From positions 1-7,539 of the forward strand of contig JAIPCS010000166.1 in NCBI GenBank assembly GCA_021738105.1: a stretch of DNA of 7,539 nt, in the 5' to 3' direction. Below the pieces are notes generated by a model. It was given only the letters and a program-made list of their open reading frames with translations, ran no database searches and had not been told where the DNA came from. This DNA comes from Sulfuritalea sp. Its GTDB lineage: Bacteria; Pseudomonadota; Gammaproteobacteria; Burkholderiales; Rhodocyclaceae. The position numbers were made by a program, and so were the translations under genes. Numbering within the stretch: the first letter of the stretch is position 1; every line of letters begins with the position of its first letter. Positions 1 to 4,574 of this stretch are shown piece after piece.

Positions 1-2
1 CG

Positions 3-971
3 GTGGGAGGAGGTGCCTACATTTACTTCGGTGGTGGCGGTGGGAATGGCACCTTGACCAATGCGGCGGGCGCCAAGCTCAATCTGAGCAGCAGCCATGG
101 CACGCCACTACACTACTATGGTTATACGGCCACGTTCAATAATGCCGGAACACTGAATCAGACGGTAGCCGGCGATCATGCAATTCACAGCAGTGTAGCC
201 TTTTCCAACACCGGTATCGTGAATGGCATAGCCGGCGCCCTCATGATCACCAGCAGTGGTACTGACACCGGCACCTATTCCGCCGTGGCTGGTGCCGCCG
301 TTGGCTTCATAGGGGGAACCCGCAATCTAAATGCCGGTACGAATTTCAGCGGCGCCGGGTCGATTTACGTCTGGAATTCCACGGTAAACGTCAATGTCGC
401 AGTGAATCTTCCTGCGGGCGGCATGGGCTTCTACCTCAGCAATGGCGGCACGTTGAACTTCAACAACACCGCGACAATTGGAAGTTTGTACCAGGATGGG
501 GGAACGGTGAGTGGCCTCGGTGCAGTTACGGTGCTAGGCAACTATACCGTGAGAAGCCAGTACGGCCAAAGCAACCTGACAGGCAGCGGCACGTTCACTA
601 CGCTGGGCGCGACCACGATCAACCTGACCCCAGGTAACAGCTACCTCGGTCTCTCCAAGAACTGGATCAACCAAGGCACGCTCACGGTGGGTGGCGATGA
701 CTTTATCTACTTCGGTTACCCGAATGGGGGGAACAACACCCTGACCAATGCGGTGGGTGGCACGCTCAACCTTAGCAGCACCTATGCAACCCCAATTCAA
801 TATTACACGGGGACAGCGACGATCAACAACGCCGGCACGCTGAACCAAACGGTGACCGGTGACCATGCTATCGGCGCCAACATCACCTTCAACAACACCG
901 GCACGGTGAATGGCAATGCCGGGCAGCTTCAGATCAACGGGAACGGGATCGACAGTGGTCTATACAACGCC
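3..971 (+). repeat. Two copies of a beta-helix module, 684-nt period
   Basis: Copy 1 starts at the window edge (YIYFGGGGG near 18-44) and copy 2 near 687 (FIYFGYPNGG near 702-731). IYF codons at 21 and 705 give an exact period of 684 nt, or 228 residues. Shared blocks in order are IYFG, TLTNAxG, LNLSS, TP, YY, TATxNNAGTLNQTV, GDHAI, FxNTGxVNGxAG and DxGxY. Between the copies is a non-repeated part (about 300-686) of similar beta-helix character. This shows that the protein grew by duplication of a long module. Confidence 0.8.
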
Positions 972-1007
972 GGTATGTTCCCGCCGCGAGCAATATCTTT
1001 AGCGTGA
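3..1007 (+). CDS. Beta-helix adhesin-like protein, internal fragment
   Basis: The reading frame is open from the window edge, so the true start lies upstream; the GTG at 3 is only the first possible codon. The 334 visible residues are rich in Gly, Asn, Thr and Ala, with short recurring strands such as NNAGTLNQTV, LTNAxG and LNLSS. This composition is typical of right-handed beta-helix passenger regions in secreted haemagglutinin- or autotransporter-like proteins. Two copies of a block of about 95 residues lie 228 residues apart. No catalytic motif, membrane segment or anchor is visible. The frame ends at a TGA at 1005-1007, but the protein-like sequence continues in another frame (NIFSVITYANRTLVG), so this stop is probably the result of a frameshift near 975. 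The family role in adhesion or surface display is inferred from composition, not from a recognised domain. An intact gene would continue into the CARDB reading frame that follows. Confidence 0.7.
   Translation: MGGGAYIYFGGGGGNGTLTNAAGAKLNLSSSHGTPLHYYGYTATFNNAGTLNQTVAGDHAIHSSVAFSNTGIVNGIAGALMITSSGTDTGTYSAVAGAAVGFIGGTRNLNAGTNFSGAGSIYVWNSTVNVNVAVNLPAGGMGFYLSNGGTLNFNNTATIGSLYQDGGTVSGLGAVTVLGNYTVRSQYGQSNLTGSGTFTTLGATTINLTPGNSYLGLSKNWINQGTLTVGGDDFIYFGYPNGGNNTLTNAVGGTLNLSSTYATPIQYYTGTATINNAGTLNQTVTGDHAIGANITFNNTGTVNGNAGQLQINGNGIDSGLYNAGMFPPRAISLA
966..985 (+). other. Probable frameshift in the adhesin gene
   Basis: Upstream of about 974 the repeat homology is in the frame of base 3 and ends GLYNAG. 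From 977 the protein-like sequence is in the frame of base 1004 and reads VPAASNIFSVITYANR. Between the GGT at 972-974 and the GTT at 977-979 there are only two bases, so one base has been lost relative to an uninterrupted gene. No canonical -1 slippery heptamer is visible. A real mutation or a sequencing error would fit equally well. Confidence 0.65.
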
Positions 1008-2677
1008 TCACCTACGCCAACCGTACGCTGGTTGGCAATGGTTACTCATATGGCAACACCCCTGTTGCCATCCGCGTTTCCAGGTCTACGCTGGACCTAT
1101 ACCCCGACCTCGTAGTCACGGACGTAGTGCCGACGCCGGCAGCGGGTTGGCTGGCGGGCGACTCGGTGACCGTCAACTGGAAAACGATCAATCAGGGCGC
1201 TGGTGCTAGCTTGGGTTCATGGGCCGAAACCTTGCGTGTGCGCAACCTCACAACCGGGCAAACGCTAATAACCCAGAGTGTCCCTTATGACGCCGCAACA
1301 CTTGGCGACATCAGCGCCGGAGGGTCGAGTGATCGCAGCACGACCCTGACGTGGCCGGCGGGTGCGGATGCCACTGGTCAATTCGAATTCACCGTGACCA
1401 CGGATTCATCCAGCCAGATCTTCGAGTACAACACATCCGGTTCGGGCGAGAGCAACAACGCGAGCCAGGTCAATGTCCTGTCTGCGCCCGACTTGGTAGT
1501 CAGCAACCTCATTAGCGACACGTCTGCGCCGAAGACCGGCGACCTGATCACGCTCAACTGGACCGATGTCAACAACGGCAACACGGCGGTGGCGGCGGGG
1601 TGGTATGACAGGATCAAAGTCACCAACCAGACCACGGGCGCTGTGCTGGTCGATCAGCAGGTTCGTTACGACCCGCCGCAGGGAGGCACGATGGCAGCCG
1701 GGGCTTCGGTCTCGCGCAGTTTCAGTTTCCTCCTCGCTGAAGGCAACGCCGGCGCTGGCAACCTTCTGATCCAGGTCAGCGCCGACCAGAACAACTCTGG
1801 CATCGGCAGTCTCATCGAAGCAAATGCCGGCGGAACAGCGGAGACCAACAACAGCACGAGCCTGACCCTGACTTCGACGCTGGCGACCTATCCCGATCTT
1901 CAGGTTACCGACGTGACACCAACACCTGCGCAGGGTTGGCTCGGCGGCGACGCGGTTACCGTGACGTGGAAGACTCGTAACCTGGGAACCGGTGCGACCA
2001 GTGGTTCATGGACAGAAACTTTGCGCGTGCGCAATGCCACAACTGGTCAAACACTGTTCACGCAGAGTCTGGCCTATGACGCCACGGTGCTCGGTGATAT
2101 TTCCGTTGGTGACCTGCGTGACCGCAGTGTCGACCTCATCTGGCCGACGGGGACGAATGCCAGCGGTCAAATCGAATTCACGGTCACCACCGACGTCGCT
2201 GACCAGGTTTTCGAGAACAATCTGGCGGGCACCGGCGAAACAAACAACGCCGGAACGACCACTGTGCTGTCGGCTCTGGATCTGGTGGTAGGCAACCTGA
2301 CCAGCGAGCCTCTGTCGCCCAAGACGGGAGACCTCGTCACATTGACTTGGAGCGACATCAACAACGGTAATGCGGCGGTGAGCGCCGGTTGGTACGACCG
2401 AATTCGAGTGACCAACCAGAGTACGGGGATCGTGCTCGTGGACCAGCAACTGCGCTATGACCCGCCCGCAGGCGGCATACTGGCTGCCGGTGACGAAGCC
2501 TCTCGTAGTTACAGCTTCCGACTGGCGGATGGCAACGCCGGCGCGGGCAACCTGCTGATTCAGGTCCAGTCAATGGAAGAATGGGCTGCGCCAGGACCTG
2601 CATCGGCCAGTCGGTTCAATTCTCTTTGCAGGGAGGCACTGCCCAAGCCTGTGAGGCGACGCAATTCGCTCAGGTGA
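1004..2677 (+). CDS. CARDB-domain surface protein, C-terminally truncated
   Basis: The frame encodes 557 residues. Four beta-sandwich units of the CARDB type begin at DLVV/DLQV, residues 35, 163, 298 and 426. Units 1 and 3 (VTDVxPTPAxGW, SWxETLRVRN) match each other, as do units 2 and 4 (PKTGDLxTLxW, AGWYDRIxVTNQ). Each unit ends with an acidic or Asn-rich strand (GExNNA). Such domains are extracellular adhesion or spacer modules in large bacterial surface proteins. The GTG at 1004 is probably not a real start: sequence upstream in the same frame is protein-like and continues the beta-helix gene, so this is likely the 3' part of one frameshifted gene. Residues 1-521 follow the repeat. Residues 522-557 match neither repeat, are rich in Arg, Ser and Pro, and look like out-of-context translation past a breakpoint at 2566. 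No C-terminal sorting or translocator domain remains. Confidence 0.75.
   Translation: MITYANRTLVGNGYSYGNTPVAIRVSRSTLDLYPDLVVTDVVPTPAAGWLAGDSVTVNWKTINQGAGASLGSWAETLRVRNLTTGQTLITQSVPYDAATLGDISAGGSSDRSTTLTWPAGADATGQFEFTVTTDSSSQIFEYNTSGSGESNNASQVNVLSAPDLVVSNLISDTSAPKTGDLITLNWTDVNNGNTAVAAGWYDRIKVTNQTTGAVLVDQQVRYDPPQGGTMAAGASVSRSFSFLLAEGNAGAGNLLIQVSADQNNSGIGSLIEANAGGTAETNNSTSLTLTSTLATYPDLQVTDVTPTPAQGWLGGDAVTVTWKTRNLGTGATSGSWTETLRVRNATTGQTLFTQSLAYDATVLGDISVGDLRDRSVDLIWPTGTNASGQIEFTVTTDVADQVFENNLAGTGETNNAGTTTVLSALDLVVGNLTSEPLSPKTGDLVTLTWSDINNGNAAVSAGWYDRIRVTNQSTGIVLVDQQLRYDPPAGGILAAGDEASRSYSFRLADGNAGAGNLLIQVQSMEEWAAPGPASASRFNSLCREALPKPVRRRNSLR
1103..2566 (+). repeat. Tandem 789-nt repeat encoding paired CARDB units
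   Basis: Unit 1 is 1103-1891. Unit 2 starts at 1892 and is cut off at 2566. The offset of 789 nt (263 residues) holds throughout: DLVV/DLQV codons at 1106 and 1895, the second domain at 1490 and 2279, and CAGGTC at 1772-1777 and 2561-2566. Identity ends immediately after that last CAGGTC, so unit 2 lacks about 114 nt at its 3' end. Confidence 0.85.
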
Positions 2678-2757
2678 TAACCACGTTCAGGCTGGCCAAA
2701 AAGCCACTGAAAGACGCGGGATTGGCTGTCAGTAAAAAGAGAAGTGGCGATCGACAT
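2560..2757 (-). pseudogene. Truncated winged-helix regulator of the wHTH-nucleotidyltransferase type
   Basis: The ATG at 2757 opens MSIATSLFTDSQSRVFQWLF, followed by GQPERGYHLSELRRLTGLGS and LQRELNRLADAG. This is the N-terminal winged helix of a family I recall as small ArsR-like DNA-binding modules, often fused to a minimal nucleotidyltransferase domain. Helix ELRRLTGLGSASLQREL is the likely recognition region. Family members continue after LADAG with LV, a beta-wing and then, commonly, GSVAKG and DID nucleotidyltransferase motifs. Here the sequence instead reads PGAAHSSIDWT and stops at 2560-2562. The gene is therefore truncated after about 55 real residues at the junction with the CARDB gene. 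A TTG at 2784 would lengthen the N-terminus, but the ATG fits the family better. A 21-bp tandem repeat covers the start and upstream region. The remnant might still bind DNA, but this is unproven. Confidence 0.65.
2561..2600. repeat. 7-bp inverted repeat at the junction of two truncated genes
   Basis: CAGGTCC (2561-2567) and GGACCTG (2594-2600) flank 26 bases. Repeat homology of the CARDB gene ends in the left arm, and family resemblance of the opposing winged-helix gene ends in the right arm. The 26 bases between belong recognisably to neither. This marks a deletion, insertion or inversion breakpoint. Confidence 0.55.
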
Positions 2758-2797
2758 AGCCAAATAATAGCATGAACATGCCAAACTTTAGCATGAA
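2756..2797. promoter_or_regulatory. Tandem 21-bp repeat and palindrome, candidate operator
   Basis: Two abutting 21-bp copies (2756-2776 and 2777-2797) share GCCAAA-N3-TAGCATGAA at the same positions, 15 of 21 matches overall. The 21-bp spacing is two helical turns. The second copy also lies in a near-perfect 19-bp palindrome (2777-2795, CATGCCAAA-C-TTTAGCATG, one mismatched pair). The array touches the ATG of the truncated winged-helix gene, so an autoregulatory operator is the natural reading; the binding protein is inferred. Confidence 0.5.
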
Positions 2798-2965
2798 TTC
2801 TTCAGGCGATCACGGCAGTCACACACATAAGCGTCATGAAGTGGAGCCTATATTTGCTGGTGCGGTCTTGATCCCGAGGATATCAGCCCGATAGTCTGGA
2901 TGCTTGGAAACACCTGCCATGGATAACGAACTGGATCATTATCGCCTTCCAAGTCCGAAGTCCGA
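2798..2965. other. Unassigned spacer between winged-helix relic and higBA
   Basis: I recognise no gene here. On the + strand two short in-frame pieces occur, one from ATG 2793 (33 codons, stop at 2892-2894) and one from ATG 2919 (16 codons, stop at 2967-2969), neither with a convincing ribosome binding site. A 7-bp tandem repeat AAGTCCG lies at 2951-2964. The region may be decayed coding sequence, but no family could be assigned. Confidence 0.4.
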
Positions 2966-2995
2966 TTGACAAGGATATGTCCATATGGGCATAAT
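2966..2995 (+). promoter_or_regulatory. Sigma70-like promoter of higBA
   Basis: TTGACA (2966-2971) is a perfect -35 and CATAAT (2990-2995) a five-of-six -10, separated by 18 bp. Transcription would begin near 3002-3003, at the second possible ATG of the toxin gene. That would exclude the upstream ATG at 2985 from transcripts made here. Confidence 0.5.
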
Positions 2996-2997
2996 CC
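2973..2997. promoter_or_regulatory. Imperfect palindrome over the higBA promoter, candidate HigA operator
   Basis: The perfect 8-bp palindrome CCATATGG (2981-2988) is flanked by GGATATG (2973-2979) and CATAATCC (2990-2997), which pair with one extra base on the right. The element lies in the promoter spacer and covers the -10. Autorepression by the XRE antitoxin encoded downstream is typical of such modules; the assignment here is inferred. Confidence 0.5.
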
Positions 2998-3383
2998 AAC
3001 GAATGTCAAAGCAGGCTCGAAAGCCCCTCAAATGGATTGGATCAGCCAAGCGCGATCTGGATTCAATGCCTGAGGACGTGAAGGACTTATTCGGGCACGC
3101 CATTGATCTCGCACAAGCGGGCGGCAAGCACCAGGACGCTAAAGCGCTGAGTGGATTTGGCTCTGCGGGTGTGTTGGAAGTGGTCGAAGATTTTCGCAGC
3201 GACACCTACCGTGCTGTCTACACGGTCAAGTTCGCCGGATGGGTCTATGTTCTGCATTGCTTCCAGAAGAAGTCCAAGAGTGGCATCAAAACGCCCAAGG
3301 AGGATATGGATATGATCAATGCCCGTCTGAAGGCCGCGAAACAGGATTTCGAGAATTGGCAAAAACAGCAAGGAGCTCGATGA
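2985..3383 (+). CDS. higB: HigB-like toxin, RelE/ParE superfamily, phage Gp49-like
   Basis: The 132-residue product matches the compact Gp49-like toxins of type II toxin-antitoxin systems, ribosome-associated mRNA interferases in characterised relatives. Visible family features in order are KPLKWIGSAKRDLDSMPEDV near the N-terminus, LAQAGGKHQDAKALSGFGSA in the middle, and the diagnostic GVLEVVEDFRSDTYRAVYTV, YVLHCFQKKSKSGI and TPKED blocks, followed by a C-terminal helix. The basic residues around RAVYTVKF and FQKKSKSG are the likely active surface. The gene appears complete. Two starts compete. The ATG at 2985 has AAGGA at 2971-2975, 9 nt upstream. The ATG at 3003 gives a 126-residue protein that better fits the usual N-terminus and sits at the predicted transcription start. 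The stop overlaps the antitoxin start (ATGA, 3380-3383), as expected for a coupled toxin-first operon. Confidence 0.85.
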   Translation: MGIIQRMSKQARKPLKWIGSAKRDLDSMPEDVKDLFGHAIDLAQAGGKHQDAKALSGFGSAGVLEVVEDFRSDTYRAVYTVKFAGWVYVLHCFQKKSKSGIKTPKEDMDMINARLKAAKQDFENWQKQQGAR

Positions 3384-3712
3384 TGAATGGAAATGACGAA
3401 CTTACCGTCGAAGAAGGCAGCACCAACGTCTATGCCGACCTGGGTTATGCTGACGCGCCGGAGATGCAGCGCAAGTCTCAGCTTGCCGCCGAGATCGCGC
3501 GCGCAATCAAGGCGCGGCACCTGACGCAAGACGGTGCCGCCGCATTGCTCGGCATCGAGCAGTCAAAGGTGTCGCGCATTACTAGAGGACAGTTCCGCGG
3601 TGTCAGCGAAGCCAAGCTGCTGGAACTGGTGGCGAAGTTGGGCCATGACGTCAAAATCGTCGTTGGTCCCGTGCGTCGGCGCGCCGGCAAGATCGAGTTG
3701 CAGTTCGCATAG
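3380..3712 (+). CDS. higA: HigA-like XRE antitoxin
   Basis: The product is a 110-residue helix-turn-helix antitoxin expected to neutralise the preceding toxin and repress the operon. Residues 1-30 are acidic and probably flexible or toxin-binding. Residues 33-47 form a helix (SQLAAEIARAIKARH). The helix-turn-helix is at residues 48-70, with LTQDGAAALLG as the first helices and QSKVSRITRG as the recognition segment. Residues 76-95 (SEAKLLELVAKLGHDVKIVV) end the domain in the pattern of the HTH_37 antitoxin group. The start at 3380 overlaps the toxin stop and has AAGGAG at 3370-3375; an immediately following ATG at 3383 is an alternative. The C-terminus (KIELQFA) runs directly into a decayed gene on the opposite strand, so the last residues may have been changed by that junction, although the length looks normal. 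Order toxin then antitoxin is the HigBA arrangement. Confidence 0.87.
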   Translation: MMNGNDELTVEEGSTNVYADLGYADAPEMQRKSQLAAEIARAIKARHLTQDGAAALLGIEQSKVSRITRGQFRGVSEAKLLELVAKLGHDVKIVVGPVRRRAGKIELQFA

Positions 3713-3815
3713 GCCTTGGACAGCGATGCTCCGCATTTTGGAGCGGCGTGCCGATCCGCTTGGCGGTCTCCAGAAACAGGCCCCGACGTTCCTCGGTAGC
3801 GTCTAGCGACGATAA
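3709..3815 (-). pseudogene. Decayed fragment of an AbiEii-like nucleotidyltransferase toxin gene
   Basis: On the - strand from 3815 one frame reads YLSSLDATEERRGLFLETAK followed by RIGTPLQNAE (to about 3732). It resembles the N-terminus of AbiEii/AbiGii-type toxins, as I recall it (ERRxLFxETAxRxGTxxQNxEKDFW). A second frame, starting inside the end of the first (3738 to 3709), reads KCGASLSKAY, resembling the family motif KGGTSLSKAY that normally lies some tens of residues later. Both pieces are in the right order on one strand within about 100 bases. An internal deletion with frame change between them explains this. The fragment has no start codon and runs into the 3' end of higA, so it cannot make the toxin. 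The assignment is from memory of the family, on short segments. Confidence 0.5.
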
Positions 3816-3821
3816 GTAAGG

Positions 3822-3837
3822 AGTGGCAAAGTGGCAA
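3822..3837 (+). repeat. Tandem 8-bp repeat AGTGGCAA
   Basis: AGTGGCAA occurs twice head to tail (3822-3829 and 3830-3837), about 130 bp left of the tRNA-Cys fragment. Its position inside the presumed element end would suit a recombinase arm site, but this is only a suggestion. Confidence 0.4.
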
Positions 3838-3933
3838 CGCCGGTATCGGCTATCATGTCGGCTGTAATGTAGGATTTCCGGCAGACTAATATGTTGGATT
3901 TTTTGGGGCGGGCGGATAGCGGGTGGATGCGCT

Positions 3934-3954
3934 TAGTAAGTGATTGATTTACTA
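3934..3954. repeat. Inverted repeat TAGTAA/TTACTA beside the attachment site
   Basis: TAGTAA (3934-3939) and TTACTA (3949-3954) are perfect 6-bp arms around a 9-nt spacer, ending 10 bp before the tRNA-like sequence begins. The right arm overlaps TACAAT (3953-3958), a possible -10 box, though no good -35 stands upstream. It may be a recombinase or regulator site, or chance in AT-rich DNA. Confidence 0.35.
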
Positions 3955-3964
3955 CAATATACAT

Positions 3965-4012
3965 CGGCCTGCAAAGCCGTGTACCTCGGTTCGATTCCGG
4001 GTCGCGCCTCCA
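3965..4012 (+). other. 3' fragment of tRNA-Cys(GCA), probable integration attachment site
   Basis: The segment has the 3' half of a tRNA-Cys. CGGC/GCCG (3965-3968, 3976-3979) closes an anticodon loop CTGCAAA with anticodon GCA at 3971-3973. CTCGG/CCGGG encloses the T-loop TTCGATT (3991-3996 within it). TCGCGCC is the 3' acceptor strand, followed by T and CCA (4009-4012). The 5' half is absent: no GGCGCGA acceptor strand and no D-arm stand upstream, where the sequence is AT-rich. It therefore cannot form a tRNA. A 3' tRNA remnant beside an intact tRNA-Leu(UAA) is the footprint of tyrosine-recombinase integration into tRNA-Cys from the left. Confidence 0.8.
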
Positions 4013-4041
4013 GAGTTCCACCGTTTCGAGAATACACTCGG

Positions 4042-4126
4042 GCCCGGGTGGTGAAATTGGTAGACACAAGGGACTTAAAATCCCTCGGCGCAAGCCATAC
4101 CGGTTCGATTCCGGTCCCGGGCACCA
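4042..4126 (+). tRNA. tRNA-Leu(UAA)
   Basis: All arms can be drawn. The acceptor stem is GCCCGGG (4042-4048) with CCCGGGC (4116-4122), discriminator A and encoded CCA (4124-4126). The D-stem is GTG/CAC. The anticodon stem AGGGA/TCCCT (4069-4073, 4081-4085) holds the loop CTTAAAA with anticodon TAA at 4076-4078. The long variable arm GGC-GCAA-GCC (4087-4096) marks a class II tRNA. The T-arm is ACCGG-TTCGATT-CCGGT (4099-4115). It reads UUA and UUG. It lies 29 nt after the tRNA-Cys remnant, as in a once-contiguous tRNA operon. Confidence 0.97.
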
Positions 4127-4139
4127 TTGATTCACGCTC

Positions 4140-4574
4140 ATGATAGTTCTTAATCTTCTATGCGATCAGGGTCACCAATTCGAAGGCTGGTTTGCTTCGG
4201 GTGAGGCTTTTCGCAGCCAAAGCCTGCGTCACCTGGTGCATTGTCCGCAGTGTCAGACATCGGAAATCAGTCAATTGCCATCGGCACCCTATGTCAGGCG
4301 CGCTGGGGGGAGCGAACCAACCGATGCCATGCAACCTGTAGCCGAGACGCCTTCACCGGCCGTCACTCAGCTACATCAGGCACTGATCAGGATGGCGAGG
4401 CAGGCTGAGAATGTTGGGGAGCAGTTTCCGGAGGAGGCGCGTCGTATTCATTATGACGAAGCTCCAGCGAGAAACATCCGTGGCATTGCGAGTGCCGATG
4501 AGACCCGGGATCTGCTCGAAGAGGGAATTTTCGTTCTGCCCGCGGCGGTGCCGCCGGAAGACGAGTTTCACTAA
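4140..4574 (+). CDS. DUF1178 family zinc-ribbon-like protein
   Basis: The 144-residue product has the characteristic N-terminus of DUF1178: MIVLNLLCDQGHQFEGWFAS, followed by the CPQC knuckle at residues 35-38. C8 with H12, C35 and C38 are potential metal ligands of a small rubredoxin- or zinc-ribbon-like fold. The middle (residues 55-75) is low-complexity and rich in Pro, Ala and Thr. The C-terminal half (ENVGEQFPEEARRIHYDEAP, ARNIRGIAS, EEGIFVLPAAVPPEDEFH) is also typical of the family, whose biochemical role is unknown to me. The length is normal. The start at 4140 is fixed by the family N-terminus. There is no Shine-Dalgarno sequence in the 13 nt between the tRNA-Leu CCA end and the ATG, so the message is probably released from, or read through, the tRNA transcript. 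Confidence 0.85.
   Translation: MIVLNLLCDQGHQFEGWFASGEAFRSQSLRHLVHCPQCQTSEISQLPSAPYVRRAGGSEPTDAMQPVAETPSPAVTQLHQALIRMARQAENVGEQFPEEARRIHYDEAPARNIRGIASADETRDLLEEGIFVLPAAVPPEDEFH

Noticed and set aside
985..1007. Programmed -1 frameshifting between the beta-helix and CARDB frames
   Set aside because: No X-XXY-YYZ slippery heptamer and no clear downstream stem are visible; the break fits a one-base loss near 975 better.
2006..2449. 147-codon open frame on the - strand inside the CARDB gene
   Set aside because: It lies wholly within a well-supported repeat-coding region and has no recognisable domain.
1..2566. CRISPR-like or other short-spacer array in the repetitive region
   Set aside because: The repeats are long, imperfect, in frame and protein-coding, with periods of 684 and 789 nt.
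2793..2969. Two small + strand frames (ATG 2793, 33 codons; ATG 2919, 16 codons)
   Set aside because: No ribosome binding site or known family is visible. They share a frame interrupted by a TAG at 2892-2894, so at most they are decayed sequence.
3729..3744. GCTCC/GGAGC hairpin after higA as a terminator
   Set aside because: The stem is only 5 bp, no T-run follows, and the bases are better explained by the AbiEii-like relic.
3899..3904. Run of six T as a rho-independent terminator
   Set aside because: No stable GC-rich stem precedes it on the + strand.
3988..4114. CGGTTCGATTCCGG occurring at both 3987-4000 and 4101-4114 as a mobile-element direct repeat
   Set aside because: It is the common T-arm sequence of the two tRNAs and needs no other explanation.
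3803..4143. Reading frames over the tRNA region on both strands (including PGPESNR- and GTGIEPV-like peptides)
   Set aside because: These peptides are the familiar false proteins produced by translating tRNA genes antisense. The DNA is explained by tRNA-Leu and the tRNA-Cys fragment.
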